Origin: Savagea sp. | GTDB taxonomy: Bacteria > Bacillota > Bacilli > Bacillales_A > Planococcaceae | Reading direction: 5' to 3' | DNA: 14,325 nt | Assembly (NCBI GenBank): GCA_030146155.1 | Contig: JASLCF010000169.1 | Span: forward strand, 1 to 14,325 | Shown: one piece after another, positions 6,657 through 13,779 of the stretch | Layout: every line of letters starts with the position of its first letter | Numbering within the stretch: position 1 is the stretch's first letter | Notes under the pieces: model-generated | What the model saw: only the letters and a program-made list of their open reading frames with translations | What the model was told of the DNA's origin: nothing | Databases searched by the model: none | Made by a program: the position numbers and the translations under genes

Positions 6657-6746
6657 ATGAACAAATTATTCAATCAAAATAAAGGATCTTTACAATTGGA
6701 TAGCTCTGTTCATTTGACGTACCCTACTACCGTTACGCTTTTTTAA
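6657..6746 (+). CDS. Leader peptide of the multidrug exporter operon (bmrB-like position)
   Basis: A 29-codon ORF, beginning MNKLFNQNKG and ending YPTTVTLF, with a strong GGAGGGG six bases before its ATG. Its last codons (CTT TTT) and stop lie on the sequence GCTTTTTT, which can pair with the 5' arm of the terminator downstream, so a ribosome at the stop codon would decide which RNA hairpin forms. This is the place where B. subtilis encodes the BmrB leader peptide for bmrCD, whose translation controls attenuation in response to ribosome-targeting antibiotics. I infer the same function here; I see no clear resemblance to BmrB itself. The peptide is uncharged over its second half and has no signal peptide or membrane segment. 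Confidence 0.7.
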   Translation: MNKLFNQNKGSLQLDSSVHLTYPTTVTLF

Positions 6747-6798
6747 GCATAATCATAGCAAAAGGGAAACGAAGAATGTTTTCCTTTTCAAAAAAAGC
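6737..6798 (+). promoter_or_regulatory. Antiterminator structure of the exporter leader
   Basis: Outer stem: GCTTTTTT (6737-6744) with AAAAAAGC (6791-6798). Inner hairpin: AAAAGGGAAAC (6760-6770) with GTTTTCCTTTT (6778-6788), one G-U pair, 7-nt loop. The outer stem uses the 5' arm of the terminator, so the two exclude each other. The 5' strand of the outer stem lies on the last codons of the leader ORF. Confidence 0.55.
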
Positions 6799-6829
6799 AC
6801 CTGCTCTTTTTGAAGAGAGGTGCTTTTTT
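6791..6829 (+). terminator. Intrinsic terminator (attenuator) ahead of the exporter genes
   Basis: The stem AAAAAAGCACCT-CTCTT (6791-6808, G6803 bulged) pairs with AAGAG-AGGTGCTTTTTT (6813-6829), loop TTTG, with the T run at 6824-6829. It stands 45 nt after the leader stop codon and before the transporter genes, as expected for an attenuator, since there is no larger gene before it to terminate. Confidence 0.85.
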
Positions 6830-6869
6830 GTGCCTTTTTTCAATGACTAACGAAAAGGAGAGATGAAAA

Positions 6870-6935
6870 ATGAACAAGTTTTTCAGAAAAGTCAGAAGAT
6901 TATTAAAACAAAAGGAATCGACGCGAAGTGATTAG
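6870..6935 (+). CDS. Second small ORF between attenuator and exporter genes
   Basis: A 21-codon ORF encoding a very basic peptide, MNKFFRKVRRLLKQ followed by a short polar tail, with AAGGAG nine bases before its ATG. It lies after the terminator and ends 20 nt before the first transporter start, so it is only transcribed when the terminator is passed. It shares its opening (MNK-L/F-F) and nearly the same nucleotides with the first leader ORF, which suggests a duplicated start region or convergence. An overlapping 22-codon frame beginning at 6863 is possible, but its ATG is only two bases from the ribosome site. The function may be translational coupling or a second control step; unproven. Confidence 0.5.
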   Translation: MNKFFRKVRRLLKQKESTRSD

Positions 6936-6955
6936 CGAAGCTTAGGAGGAAGAAT

Positions 6956-8701
6956 ATGTTTGATGTATTTAAAAAATTAGATTGGTTTTTCAAAGAACGG
7001 TGGAAAACCTATACGCTTGCCATTTTTCTATTAACGGTGGCAAACATTCTAGCCGTAGTACCTCCCTATTTAATCGGTCAAGCAATTGATGCGATTCAAT
7101 CTGGGGAAATGACAACACAAACGATGTGGCAACTTATTGGGATTTTCTCGATTGTTGTCATCACTACTTATATCGTCAGTTATTACTGGCAATATGGACT
7201 TTTCAGCGGTGCCAATGAATTAGAAAAACAATTGCGTTCTCAAATGATGCATAAATTCTTGAAAATGACACCGACTTTTTATGAGCGCAATCGAACAGGC
7301 GATTTAATGGCCAAAGCAACCAATGATATTGGCAGCATTGCTGAAACAGCAGGCTATGGCATTATGACCTTAGCCGATTCAACGCTTTATTTACTTACTT
7401 TAATCGCCATGATGGGCTTTTCTATTTCATGGAAATTAACGTTACTTGCTATCTTACCCCTACCGATTTTAGCGATTATTATGCAAATTTTAGGTAAGAA
7501 AATACACGAACGGTTTACCGTAGCACAAGAAGCTTTTGGTCACTTGAATGACGGTGTATTAGAGGCCGTTGAAGGTGTAAGAGTGATTCGTGCATATGTC
7601 GAAGAAAGACCGATGGAACAACAATTTCAACAGATGACACAAGATGTTTATACCAAAAACATGGCTGTCCGGAAAATTGATGCCTTTTTTGCACCGCTCA
7701 CAAAAATCATCACTACTTTAAGTTATATGATTGGGATTGGATACGGAGCTGTACTCGTTTCTAGAGGCGAATTAACGGTTGGGCAACTGGTCACATTCAA
7801 TGTGTATTTAGGAATGTTGGTATGGCCGATGTTTGCAATTGGTGATTTAATCAATATCATGCAAATGGGAAATGCTTCACTTGACCGTGTACTAGAAACA
7901 CTCGAAACGAAGGAAGATGTAGAAGATCCCAAAGATGCAGTCGTTGCTGACTCTTTAGATGATATTCTACTCAGTAGTTATTCGTTCCAGTATCCAACAT
8001 CCGACGAAATCAATCTACAAGATATTCAATTGCATTTAAAAAGAGGACAAACACTCGGTATTGTCGGAAAGACAGGTAGCGGGAAAACGACCTTTATTAA
8101 GCAACTATTACGTGAATATCCAAAGGGTCAAGGGCATTTGGGTGTCAGTGGCATTCCAATTGAAGAACAAACAAAAGAACAATTGAGAAGCTGGATTGGT
8201 TATGTGCCGCAAAATCATATTTTATTCTCTAAAACAGTAAAAGAAAATATACTTTTCGGAAAACCAGATGCTACTGAAGAAGAGTTGCAAGAAGCGATTC
8301 GACTGGCCCACTTCCACACAGATATTGAGCATTTACCAGACGGTTTATCCACCTTAGTTGGTGAAAAAGGGGTCAGTTTGTCAGGCGGACAAAAACAACG
8401 TCTCTCTATTGCAAGAGCCTTTATTCGTCAACCTGAACTATTGATTTTAGATGATTCGTTATCTGCAGTAGATGCCAAAACAGAACAAGCAATTTTATCT
8501 AATTTACAAAAAGAAAGACAAGCGGCCACTACGATTATCGTCACTCATCGTCTATCAGCCGTACAACATGCGGATCATATTATTGTTCTCAATAAAGGAC
8601 AAATTATTGAAGAAGGTACACACGAAGAACTCCTTCAACAGCGAGGATGGTATTATGACCAAGCTGTGACGCAACAAATGGAAGGAGTGGATTTACAATG
8701 A
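6956..8701 (+). CDS. bmrC: Heterodimeric multidrug ABC exporter subunit, BmrC/YheI type
   Basis: A 581-residue half-transporter: six membrane helices (about residues 15-300) fused to an ATPase domain. It resembles B. subtilis YheI/BmrC along its whole length, including the opening (MFxVxKKLxWFFK) and the C-terminal part. Walker A is GKTGSGKTT (371-379), the signature is LSGGQ (475-479), and Walker B ends ILDDS, with Asp500 in place of the catalytic Glu; the switch His is kept (THRLSA). The Asp means that the ATP site built on this subunit's Walker motifs is the degenerate one, as in other BmrCD/LmrCD exporters, while its normal signature completes the partner's active site. AGGAGG precedes the ATG by six bases. 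It overlaps the next gene by 4 nt (ATGA), so 1:1 synthesis is expected. Likely substrates are drugs and dyes. Confidence 0.95.
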   Translation: MFDVFKKLDWFFKERWKTYTLAIFLLTVANILAVVPPYLIGQAIDAIQSGEMTTQTMWQLIGIFSIVVITTYIVSYYWQYGLFSGANELEKQLRSQMMHKFLKMTPTFYERNRTGDLMAKATNDIGSIAETAGYGIMTLADSTLYLLTLIAMMGFSISWKLTLLAILPLPILAIIMQILGKKIHERFTVAQEAFGHLNDGVLEAVEGVRVIRAYVEERPMEQQFQQMTQDVYTKNMAVRKIDAFFAPLTKIITTLSYMIGIGYGAVLVSRGELTVGQLVTFNVYLGMLVWPMFAIGDLINIMQMGNASLDRVLETLETKEDVEDPKDAVVADSLDDILLSSYSFQYPTSDEINLQDIQLHLKRGQTLGIVGKTGSGKTTFIKQLLREYPKGQGHLGVSGIPIEEQTKEQLRSWIGYVPQNHILFSKTVKENILFGKPDATEEELQEAIRLAHFHTDIEHLPDGLSTLVGEKGVSLSGGQKQRLSIARAFIRQPELLILDDSLSAVDAKTEQAILSNLQKERQAATTIIVTHRLSAVQHADHIIVLNKGQIIEEGTHEELLQQRGWYYDQAVTQQMEGVDLQ

Positions 8702-10428
8702 CCGTTTTTCAACGACTCGTTCATTATGCCTTACAATTTAAAGGTCCATTACTATTAGGTATGATTTTCTTACTCATCACCGTAGGAGCCGATATTTTAG
8801 GCCCCTTTGTCGCAAAAGCAATGATTGATAACCATGTACAAGCCAATGTTCCGATTGACTTACAACCTTTCTTACAATTAATTGCGTTATTTTTCGGTCT
8901 AGCAATTGTTTCAGCTGTTTTCAGGTATTTCCAATATTTACTGTTTCAACATGCGTCGAATCGAATTGTACAAACAATGAGAAATGATGTATTCAGTCAT
9001 ATTCAAACGTTACCGATTCAATATTTTGATCATTTACCTGCTGGAAAAGTAGTATCAAGAATTACCAATGATACAGAAGCCATTCGTGTATTATTTGTCA
9101 CTGTCTTGTCTCAATTTTTCACAAGTATTGTAACAATTATTGGCATCTACATTGCCCTCTTCATTTTAGATTGGAAAATGGCAATGATCGCATTAATTTT
9201 AGTTCCAATTGTTATCATTTGGATGATTGTTTACCACAAATTTGCATCACGCTATAATACAATCATTCGCAGTAAATTAAGTGAACTCAATGCTAAAATT
9301 AACGAATCTATTTTAGGGATGCCAGTCATTCATGCATTTGGTCAAGAGAAAAATATCCAAAAAGATTTTGACGAGGCCAATGATGAGTATTATAACAATC
9401 AAAATAAATTACTCGTTTTAGATTCTTTAATGAGCTTTAACTTAGTTGATGCGCTCCGTTCCATTATTTTTATTGCATTTATTGCTTACTTTAGTACAGA
9501 AGCAATTGGTGGTAACCTTGCGATTTCAGCAGGATTACTCTATGCATTTGTTGATTTTATTACTCGTTTAATCAACCCTATTATGAACTTAGTCAGTCAA
9601 CTTTCTCACTTAGAACGAGCTAAAGTAGCAAGTAAGCGTGTCTTTGAATTACTTGATCAAGTCGGTGAAGCAGTGAGTGATGAAGAAGTAGAACGTTTCA
9701 AAGGCGATGTCGCTTTTAAAGATGTCAGCTTTAGCTACCAAAATGATGAGTATGTCTTACACGATTTAAACTTTGTTATCCCCTCTGGTGAAACAGCTGC
9801 TCTTGTCGGACATACGGGATCAGGTAAGAGTTCCATCATTAATTTATTGTTCCGCTTTTATGATCCACAAAAAGGAACGATTACCATCGATGGAAAAAAT
9901 ATTCAGCACATTTCTAAACAAGCGATGCGTCGTCATATGGGGATTGTCTTACAAGACCCTTATTTATTCACAGGAACGATTGCTTCAAATATTCGATTAA
10001 ATGAACCGACAATTAGTGATCAACAAGTCGAAGAAGCATTAATTGCAGTCGGTGGTCAACACTTACTCGATAAATTTGAAAAAGGAATTCATGAACCCGT
10101 CATCGAAAAAGGAAGCACACTATCAGCAGGTGAACGTCAATTAATTTCATTTGCTCGTGCATTTGTCTTTAATCCAGCTTTACTGATTTTAGATGAAGCC
10201 ACTTCTAATATTGATACGGAAACAGAAACAATTATTCAACACGCAATGTCCGTATTAAAACAAGGAAGAACGACGATTATTATTGCACACCGTTTATCCA
10301 CCATTAGAGATGCAGAACAAATTTTTGTGCTTGACCGTGGGGTAATTCAAGAACGCGGAAATCATGAAGAATTGATGCAACAACAAGGTACTTACGCACA
10401 AATGGTACAGCTTCAATTAAAAGAATAA
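8698..10428 (+). CDS. bmrD: Heterodimeric multidrug ABC exporter subunit, BmrD/YheH type
   Basis: A 576-residue half-transporter, partner of the preceding gene. Six membrane helices are followed by an ATPase domain with Walker A GHTGSGKSS (371-379), signature LSAGE (475-479, non-canonical instead of LSGGQ), Walker B LLILDEA with catalytic Glu500, and the switch His in IIAHRLS. It therefore carries the catalytic Glu of the consensus site while its altered signature faces the partner's degenerate site, the usual asymmetry. It resembles B. subtilis YheH/BmrD closely in both halves, but that protein is about 673 residues with an extra extracytoplasmic stretch between its first two membrane helices; here the helices are joined by a short loop (NDHVQANVP region, near 42-52). 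The gene ends just before a strong terminator. Confidence 0.95.
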   Translation: MTVFQRLVHYALQFKGPLLLGMIFLLITVGADILGPFVAKAMIDNHVQANVPIDLQPFLQLIALFFGLAIVSAVFRYFQYLLFQHASNRIVQTMRNDVFSHIQTLPIQYFDHLPAGKVVSRITNDTEAIRVLFVTVLSQFFTSIVTIIGIYIALFILDWKMAMIALILVPIVIIWMIVYHKFASRYNTIIRSKLSELNAKINESILGMPVIHAFGQEKNIQKDFDEANDEYYNNQNKLLVLDSLMSFNLVDALRSIIFIAFIAYFSTEAIGGNLAISAGLLYAFVDFITRLINPIMNLVSQLSHLERAKVASKRVFELLDQVGEAVSDEEVERFKGDVAFKDVSFSYQNDEYVLHDLNFVIPSGETAALVGHTGSGKSSIINLLFRFYDPQKGTITIDGKNIQHISKQAMRRHMGIVLQDPYLFTGTIASNIRLNEPTISDQQVEEALIAVGGQHLLDKFEKGIHEPVIEKGSTLSAGERQLISFARAFVFNPALLILDEATSNIDTETETIIQHAMSVLKQGRTTIIIAHRLSTIRDAEQIFVLDRGVIQERGNHEELMQQQGTYAQMVQLQLKE

Positions 10429-10431
10429 TGT

Positions 10432-10475
10432 AAAAAGCATGTCGACTGGAATTTCTTCCAATTGACATGCTTTTT
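10432..10475. terminator. Bidirectional terminator between convergent genes
   Basis: Arms AAAAAGCATGTC (10432-10443) and GACATGCTTTTT (10464-10475), with a further TGGAA/TTCCA pairing inside. A T run follows in both directions, so it serves both the exporter operon (plus) and the c-di-GMP gene (minus), whose stop is 12 nt away. Confidence 0.9.
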
Positions 10476-10486
10476 AATTGATTGGA

Positions 10487-13009
10487 TTATTGTTTGACAA
10501 AAAAAGAAGGAATAGGTTCTTTCCAAGTTTGCGTATCCGGCAATGCACTTTGTTGATTGGTTAACACTTGAATTTTAGTGAATAGTGGAAAATATTTTTC
10601 GCGTTGTCCTGTCGCAAAAATAAATTCAATCCCATAAGTATATAAATTTCCAACTGAAGACGCGTGAGCGATTCGACCATAAAAAATATACGTTTCATTG
10701 AATAAACCCATGGTTATCTTTAAAACAATTGTCGGATTATCGAGCAATTTGATATGTGAAACCAAACGTAAGCCTCCTGGTCCAATATCGGTTACTAAGC
10801 CACTCGTTACACCGATTGATACTTGCTTTTGATTGACTTCATGAATCGTCATTTCTGCAACAACGGGATAAGTAACATCGACACGGAAAAACTTTCTCTT
10901 CTCCACAATTTGATTTGGAATAACTGGTTCAACAGTTTCACCTTTCAGTAAATAAAGTAATTGTTTCTTCGGAATCGGACGGCTTAAATAATAGCCTTGT
11001 GCATACGAACAATTGAAACTTTCTACTTTTTCTAATTGCTCAATGCTCTCTATGCCTTCCGCAATAATATCAATGGATACATCTTTCGCAATTTGGGCAA
11101 TCCGTTTGAATAAGACTAAGCTCAATTGATCATTCAACATATTTTGGGTGAGCGAACGATCCATTTTAATAATGTCTGGCTGAATTTCTCTTAATTTATT
11201 AAATGAAGCATAGCCCTCTCCAAAATCATCCAACGCAATTTTAAAGCCTAACGCTTTTAAAGCTGTAATTTGCTTCAAAAACATCGAGTGGTGTGAAACG
11301 GTTGTTGTTTCCGTTATTTCAATAATAATATTCAATGGAGAAACATCAAACTCTGTCATCATCGTCTTTAATCGATTAATTAAAGAAGGGTCTAACAATT
11401 GAATCGGAGAAATATTATAAGAGATGATAAAATCAGGGTATTCTCGCCCACATTCAGCCAAACAAATACAGACTTGTTCAAAAACCCAATACCCGATAGA
11501 AACGATTTTACGAGTTTGTTCGGCAATGGGAATAAAATCAGCTGGAGAGACGACCCCTAGTTCAGGATGATTCCAACGAATTAAAGCTTCTGCCCCTATC
11601 ATCTGTTTGGAATAGTTTGAAAATATCGGTTGATAATGAATAAAAAATTGGTCGTAAATAGTCTCTTCTTCTAACTTTGCCTTAATATTAAACATTTTAT
11701 ACGTATCAATCGTAGCTGATGAAGAATGTACTTTGTGGGTAAACGGCCCTTCCTTTTCCGAGACATAAAGTGCAGCATTCGCATTTTTATAAAGCTCTTC
11801 AAAATCCGTTCCACTTTCGTTAAATATACTTAAGCCCAAATTGACCTCCATTTGAACAGCAATTCGTTCAAATTTCACAGGTTCAACAAATAAATCCATT
11901 ACTCTCTCAGCAATTTCAGCGTATGCTTTTGAATCCTTAATCGATTTTGTCAAAAAGCCAAATTCATGGTTTGATATTTTAGCAATGTAATAGAAATGCT
12001 CTGACGATAATTCACTTAAACGTTCACTCACTATTCTTATCATTTGATCAGTGACAATACTTCCAAGCGTACTATTCATTTCATGATAATTGGAGACTTT
12101 TAGAACAATCATTGCAAATTGTTGTTGTTTAAGTTTCGATAACGAAGCGTAGGTCATCGTTTTTTCTTCGAATGAAATACGATTCGGCAAACCGGTTTGT
12201 ACATCGTATTTAGCGTAATAATAAATTTCTTCATCCCGTTCAATCATTTCCGTGACATCATGCAAATTGATAACTATATTTCGGGTGAGTGGCGAGTGGA
12301 CGAAGTGATTGGAAGCGGTAAGTTCAAAGGTTTTTATATTTCCATTTAAGTGGGGGATTTGTACTATTATTTTCTTTTTCACCCACTCCCCCTGAATAAC
12401 AGCTAACAGAAAGGCCTGGATTTTCTTTTGTTCCCTTGCCTCCAAACAAGAAATAAATGACTTTTCTAACCAATCTGACTTTTTGTAGCCCAGCACTGCT
12501 TCTAAAGAAGGTGTAACCATCTGAATCGTAAATTCTTGATTGATTAGAGCTACAATATCATTTGTATTTTGAATGAGCGACTCTAACTGAATATTTTCTT
12601 TTTTCATCGCGTCATGTTGTTTCTTTAACTCGGTAATATTGGAGATCGGAATATAGATTTTATTCACTTCGCCATTCTTGGAGACAATAGGTAAAAAAGT
12701 CGAGTGTATTTCAAGATGCTCTTGTTCATCAGTCAATACCCGGTAATTCAATTGACCTTTTTGTCCTGCAATCGCTTTCTCAAATGTTTTTTGAAAGGAT
12801 GATTGATCGGCTTTCTCAACCCACTTCGACGCCGCATGACCAATATATGAAGTAAATAATCCCGTCTCATCATCTGGTTGACCAATAATATCTATAATCA
12901 CTTGTTCTTTATTCAAAATAACTAACAACATTCCGATGGATTCATCCAATGAGGGCGGAGCAAACACTTCTTTATTTTTAAATGAAATATCAGAATGAGA
13001 ATTAGACAT
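10487..13009 (-). CDS. c-di-GMP phosphodiesterase: PAS-PAS-GGDEF(degenerate)-EAL-PilZ
   Basis: An 840-residue cytoplasmic protein with no membrane segment. Order: PAS-like sensor (about 25-128), second PAS (140-255), GGDEF-like domain (265-420), EAL domain (435-690) and C-terminal PilZ (700-815). The GGDEF motif reads SNHEF (346-350), so cyclase activity is probably lost. The EAL domain keeps all key residues: E474 (EALIRW), N532, E564, D594-D595 (DDFGEG), K615, E651 and Q671, so it should hydrolyse c-di-GMP to pGpG. PilZ has RKFFR (R705, R709) and DIGPGG (741-746, Gly replacing the usual Ser of DxSxxG), so it probably binds c-di-GMP, perhaps as a sensor for the enzyme itself. The expected output is lower c-di-GMP, affecting motility or biofilm. 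It is monocistronic; AGGGGG precedes the ATG. The PAS ligand is unknown. Confidence 0.92.
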   Translation of the reverse strand: MSNSHSDISFKNKEVFAPPSLDESIGMLLVILNKEQVIIDIIGQPDDETGLFTSYIGHAASKWVEKADQSSFQKTFEKAIAGQKGQLNYRVLTDEQEHLEIHSTFLPIVSKNGEVNKIYIPISNITELKKQHDAMKKENIQLESLIQNTNDIVALINQEFTIQMVTPSLEAVLGYKKSDWLEKSFISCLEAREQKKIQAFLLAVIQGEWVKKKIIVQIPHLNGNIKTFELTASNHFVHSPLTRNIVINLHDVTEMIERDEEIYYYAKYDVQTGLPNRISFEEKTMTYASLSKLKQQQFAMIVLKVSNYHEMNSTLGSIVTDQMIRIVSERLSELSSEHFYYIAKISNHEFGFLTKSIKDSKAYAEIAERVMDLFVEPVKFERIAVQMEVNLGLSIFNESGTDFEELYKNANAALYVSEKEGPFTHKVHSSSATIDTYKMFNIKAKLEEETIYDQFFIHYQPIFSNYSKQMIGAEALIRWNHPELGVVSPADFIPIAEQTRKIVSIGYWVFEQVCICLAECGREYPDFIISYNISPIQLLDPSLINRLKTMMTEFDVSPLNIIIEITETTTVSHHSMFLKQITALKALGFKIALDDFGEGYASFNKLREIQPDIIKMDRSLTQNMLNDQLSLVLFKRIAQIAKDVSIDIIAEGIESIEQLEKVESFNCSYAQGYYLSRPIPKKQLLYLLKGETVEPVIPNQIVEKRKFFRVDVTYPVVAEMTIHEVNQKQVSIGVTSGLVTDIGPGGLRLVSHIKLLDNPTIVLKITMGLFNETYIFYGRIAHASSVGNLYTYGIEFIFATGQREKYFPLFTKIQVLTNQQSALPDTQTWKEPIPSFFVKQ

Positions 13010-13042
13010 ACTTGTGCCCCCTAATAATTAGTTAATATCTTT

Positions 13043-13074
13043 AGTATACGCTTATTTTTATTTTTTTCTATCAA
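13043..13074 (-). promoter_or_regulatory. Possible promoter of the c-di-GMP gene
   Basis: The minus strand has TATACT (13043-13048), 34 nt upstream of the start. TTGATA (13069-13074) is upstream but 20 nt away, longer than ideal, so either another -35 is used or the promoter is weak. Confidence 0.35.
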
Positions 13075-13312
13075 TTTTAACAAAAGATTTATATTCAATT
13101 TGAAAATTGGTAAAAAATGTTGAAAAAATAATATTATATTTATAATATTACGTATACCGAAATATATACCTATTCTAAATGTTTTTCGAATAAGTACCCT
13201 TTATAATTGAATATTTACTATACATTGTGTTTATTAATGCTTTAACATTTTGAGTTTAAAATAATTTTTATATAATAATATCCTAAAGAATTTTTATTCC
13301 ATGGAATTCAAC

Positions 13313-13353
13313 AAAAAAAGAAAGTATAAAAGTCAGGTGACTTTCATACTTTC
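13313..13353 (-). terminator. Terminator of the cold-shock gene
   Basis: A 15-bp stem GAAAGTATAAAAGTC (13320-13334) / GACTTTCATACTTTC (13339-13353), one G-U wobble in RNA, loop 4 nt, followed on the minus strand by seven T (13319-13313). It lies 15 nt past the csp stop. Confidence 0.92.
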
Positions 13354-13368
13354 TTTTGAAAAGACAAA

Positions 13369-13569
13369 TTATAGTTTTACAACGTTTGCCGCTTGTAAAC
13401 CGCGCTCGCCTTCAACGATTTCGAATTCAACTTCTTGATCATCTTCTAAAGTTTTGAATCCGTCTCCTTGGATAGCTGAGAAGTGTACGAATACATCGTC
13501 TTCACCTTCAACAGCGATAAATCCAAAGCCTTTTTCTGAGTTAAACCATTTTACTTTACCTTGTTTCAT
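13369..13569 (-). CDS. csp: Cold-shock protein, CspA/CspB family
   Basis: A 66-residue single OB-fold protein that binds single-stranded RNA/DNA and acts as an RNA chaperone. It has RNP1 (KGFGFI, 13-18) and RNP2 (VFVHF, 26-30), the surface aromatics W8 and F9, and the usual acidic C-terminal half; its length is standard. GGAGG lies 9 bases before the ATG. It is transcribed alone from a strong promoter about 155 nt upstream and has a long structured 5' UTR, which in other csp genes gives temperature-dependent translation; see the separate entry. Which Csp paralogue this is cannot be told from one gene, so the symbol is generic. Confidence 0.97.
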   Translation of the reverse strand: MKQGKVKWFNSEKGFGFIAVEGEDDVFVHFSAIQGDGFKTLEDDQEVEFEIVEGERGLQAANVVKL

Positions 13570-13725
13570 GTGAACAAACCTCCAAATAATAAGTACTTAT
13601 AATATATGAACTCATCCGTATATGAAAAAATTCACATATTACAAAAAGTACCGTTTACACGATCACTCTTTGTAATATGTGAAACGTCATTTCCGGTCAA
13701 AAGCAAGTGCTTTCATATACTATAT
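13570..13725 (-). promoter_or_regulatory. Structured 5' UTR of the cold-shock gene, possible RNA thermometer
   Basis: About 155 transcribed bases before the csp ATG. An 18-bp inverted repeat with one mismatch pairs 13631-13648 with 13666-13683 (17-nt loop). A perfect 10-bp outer stem, GTATATGAAA (13618-13627) with TTTCATATAC (13711-13720), encloses it. A second copy of TATATGAA at 13603-13610 could take over the same upstream strand, giving two exclusive folds. A 12-bp palindrome, ATAAGTACTTAT (13589-13600), lies next to the ribosome site. Confidence 0.6.
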
Positions 13726-13731
13726 ACTTTT

Positions 13732-13759
13732 ACTATACCATACTCTCAAAATATGTCAA
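13732..13759 (-). promoter_or_regulatory. Main promoter of the cold-shock gene
   Basis: Minus strand: perfect TTGACA (13754-13759), 16-nt spacer, TATAGT (13732-13737) with the extended -10 TG-n. It is the best promoter match in the window and sits about 20 nt past the stop of the DUF1033 gene. Confidence 0.75.
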
Positions 13760-13779
13760 AGAAATTTCTGATTATTCAA

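Larger units (their letters stand above)
13021..13368. other. AT-rich intergenic stretch with a long perfect palindrome
   Basis: About 350 bases without a credible gene on either strand. Apart from the c-di-GMP gene promoter on the left and the csp terminator on the right, the middle part (13080-13300) is extremely AT-rich. It holds TAATATTATA-TT-TATAATATTA (13129-13150), a perfect 10-bp inverted repeat. I saw no DnaA boxes, no tRNA and no usable ORF. Confidence 0.5.

Noticed and set aside
6863..6931. Alternative 22-codon ORF overlapping the second small ORF
   Set aside because: Its ATG is only two bases from AAGGAG, whereas the ATG at 6870 is nine bases away, and only the latter resembles the first leader ORF.
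13075..13310. Replication origin or unwinding element in the AT-rich gap
   Set aside because: No DnaA boxes, no iterons and no replication gene nearby; AT richness alone is not enough.
13672..13700. Second csp promoter, TTGACC - 17 nt - TATTAC on the minus strand
   Set aside because: A fair match, but it is weaker than the promoter at 13732-13759 and its -10 is part of the 18-bp helix arm; it would remove half of the structured leader. Not excluded as a minor start.
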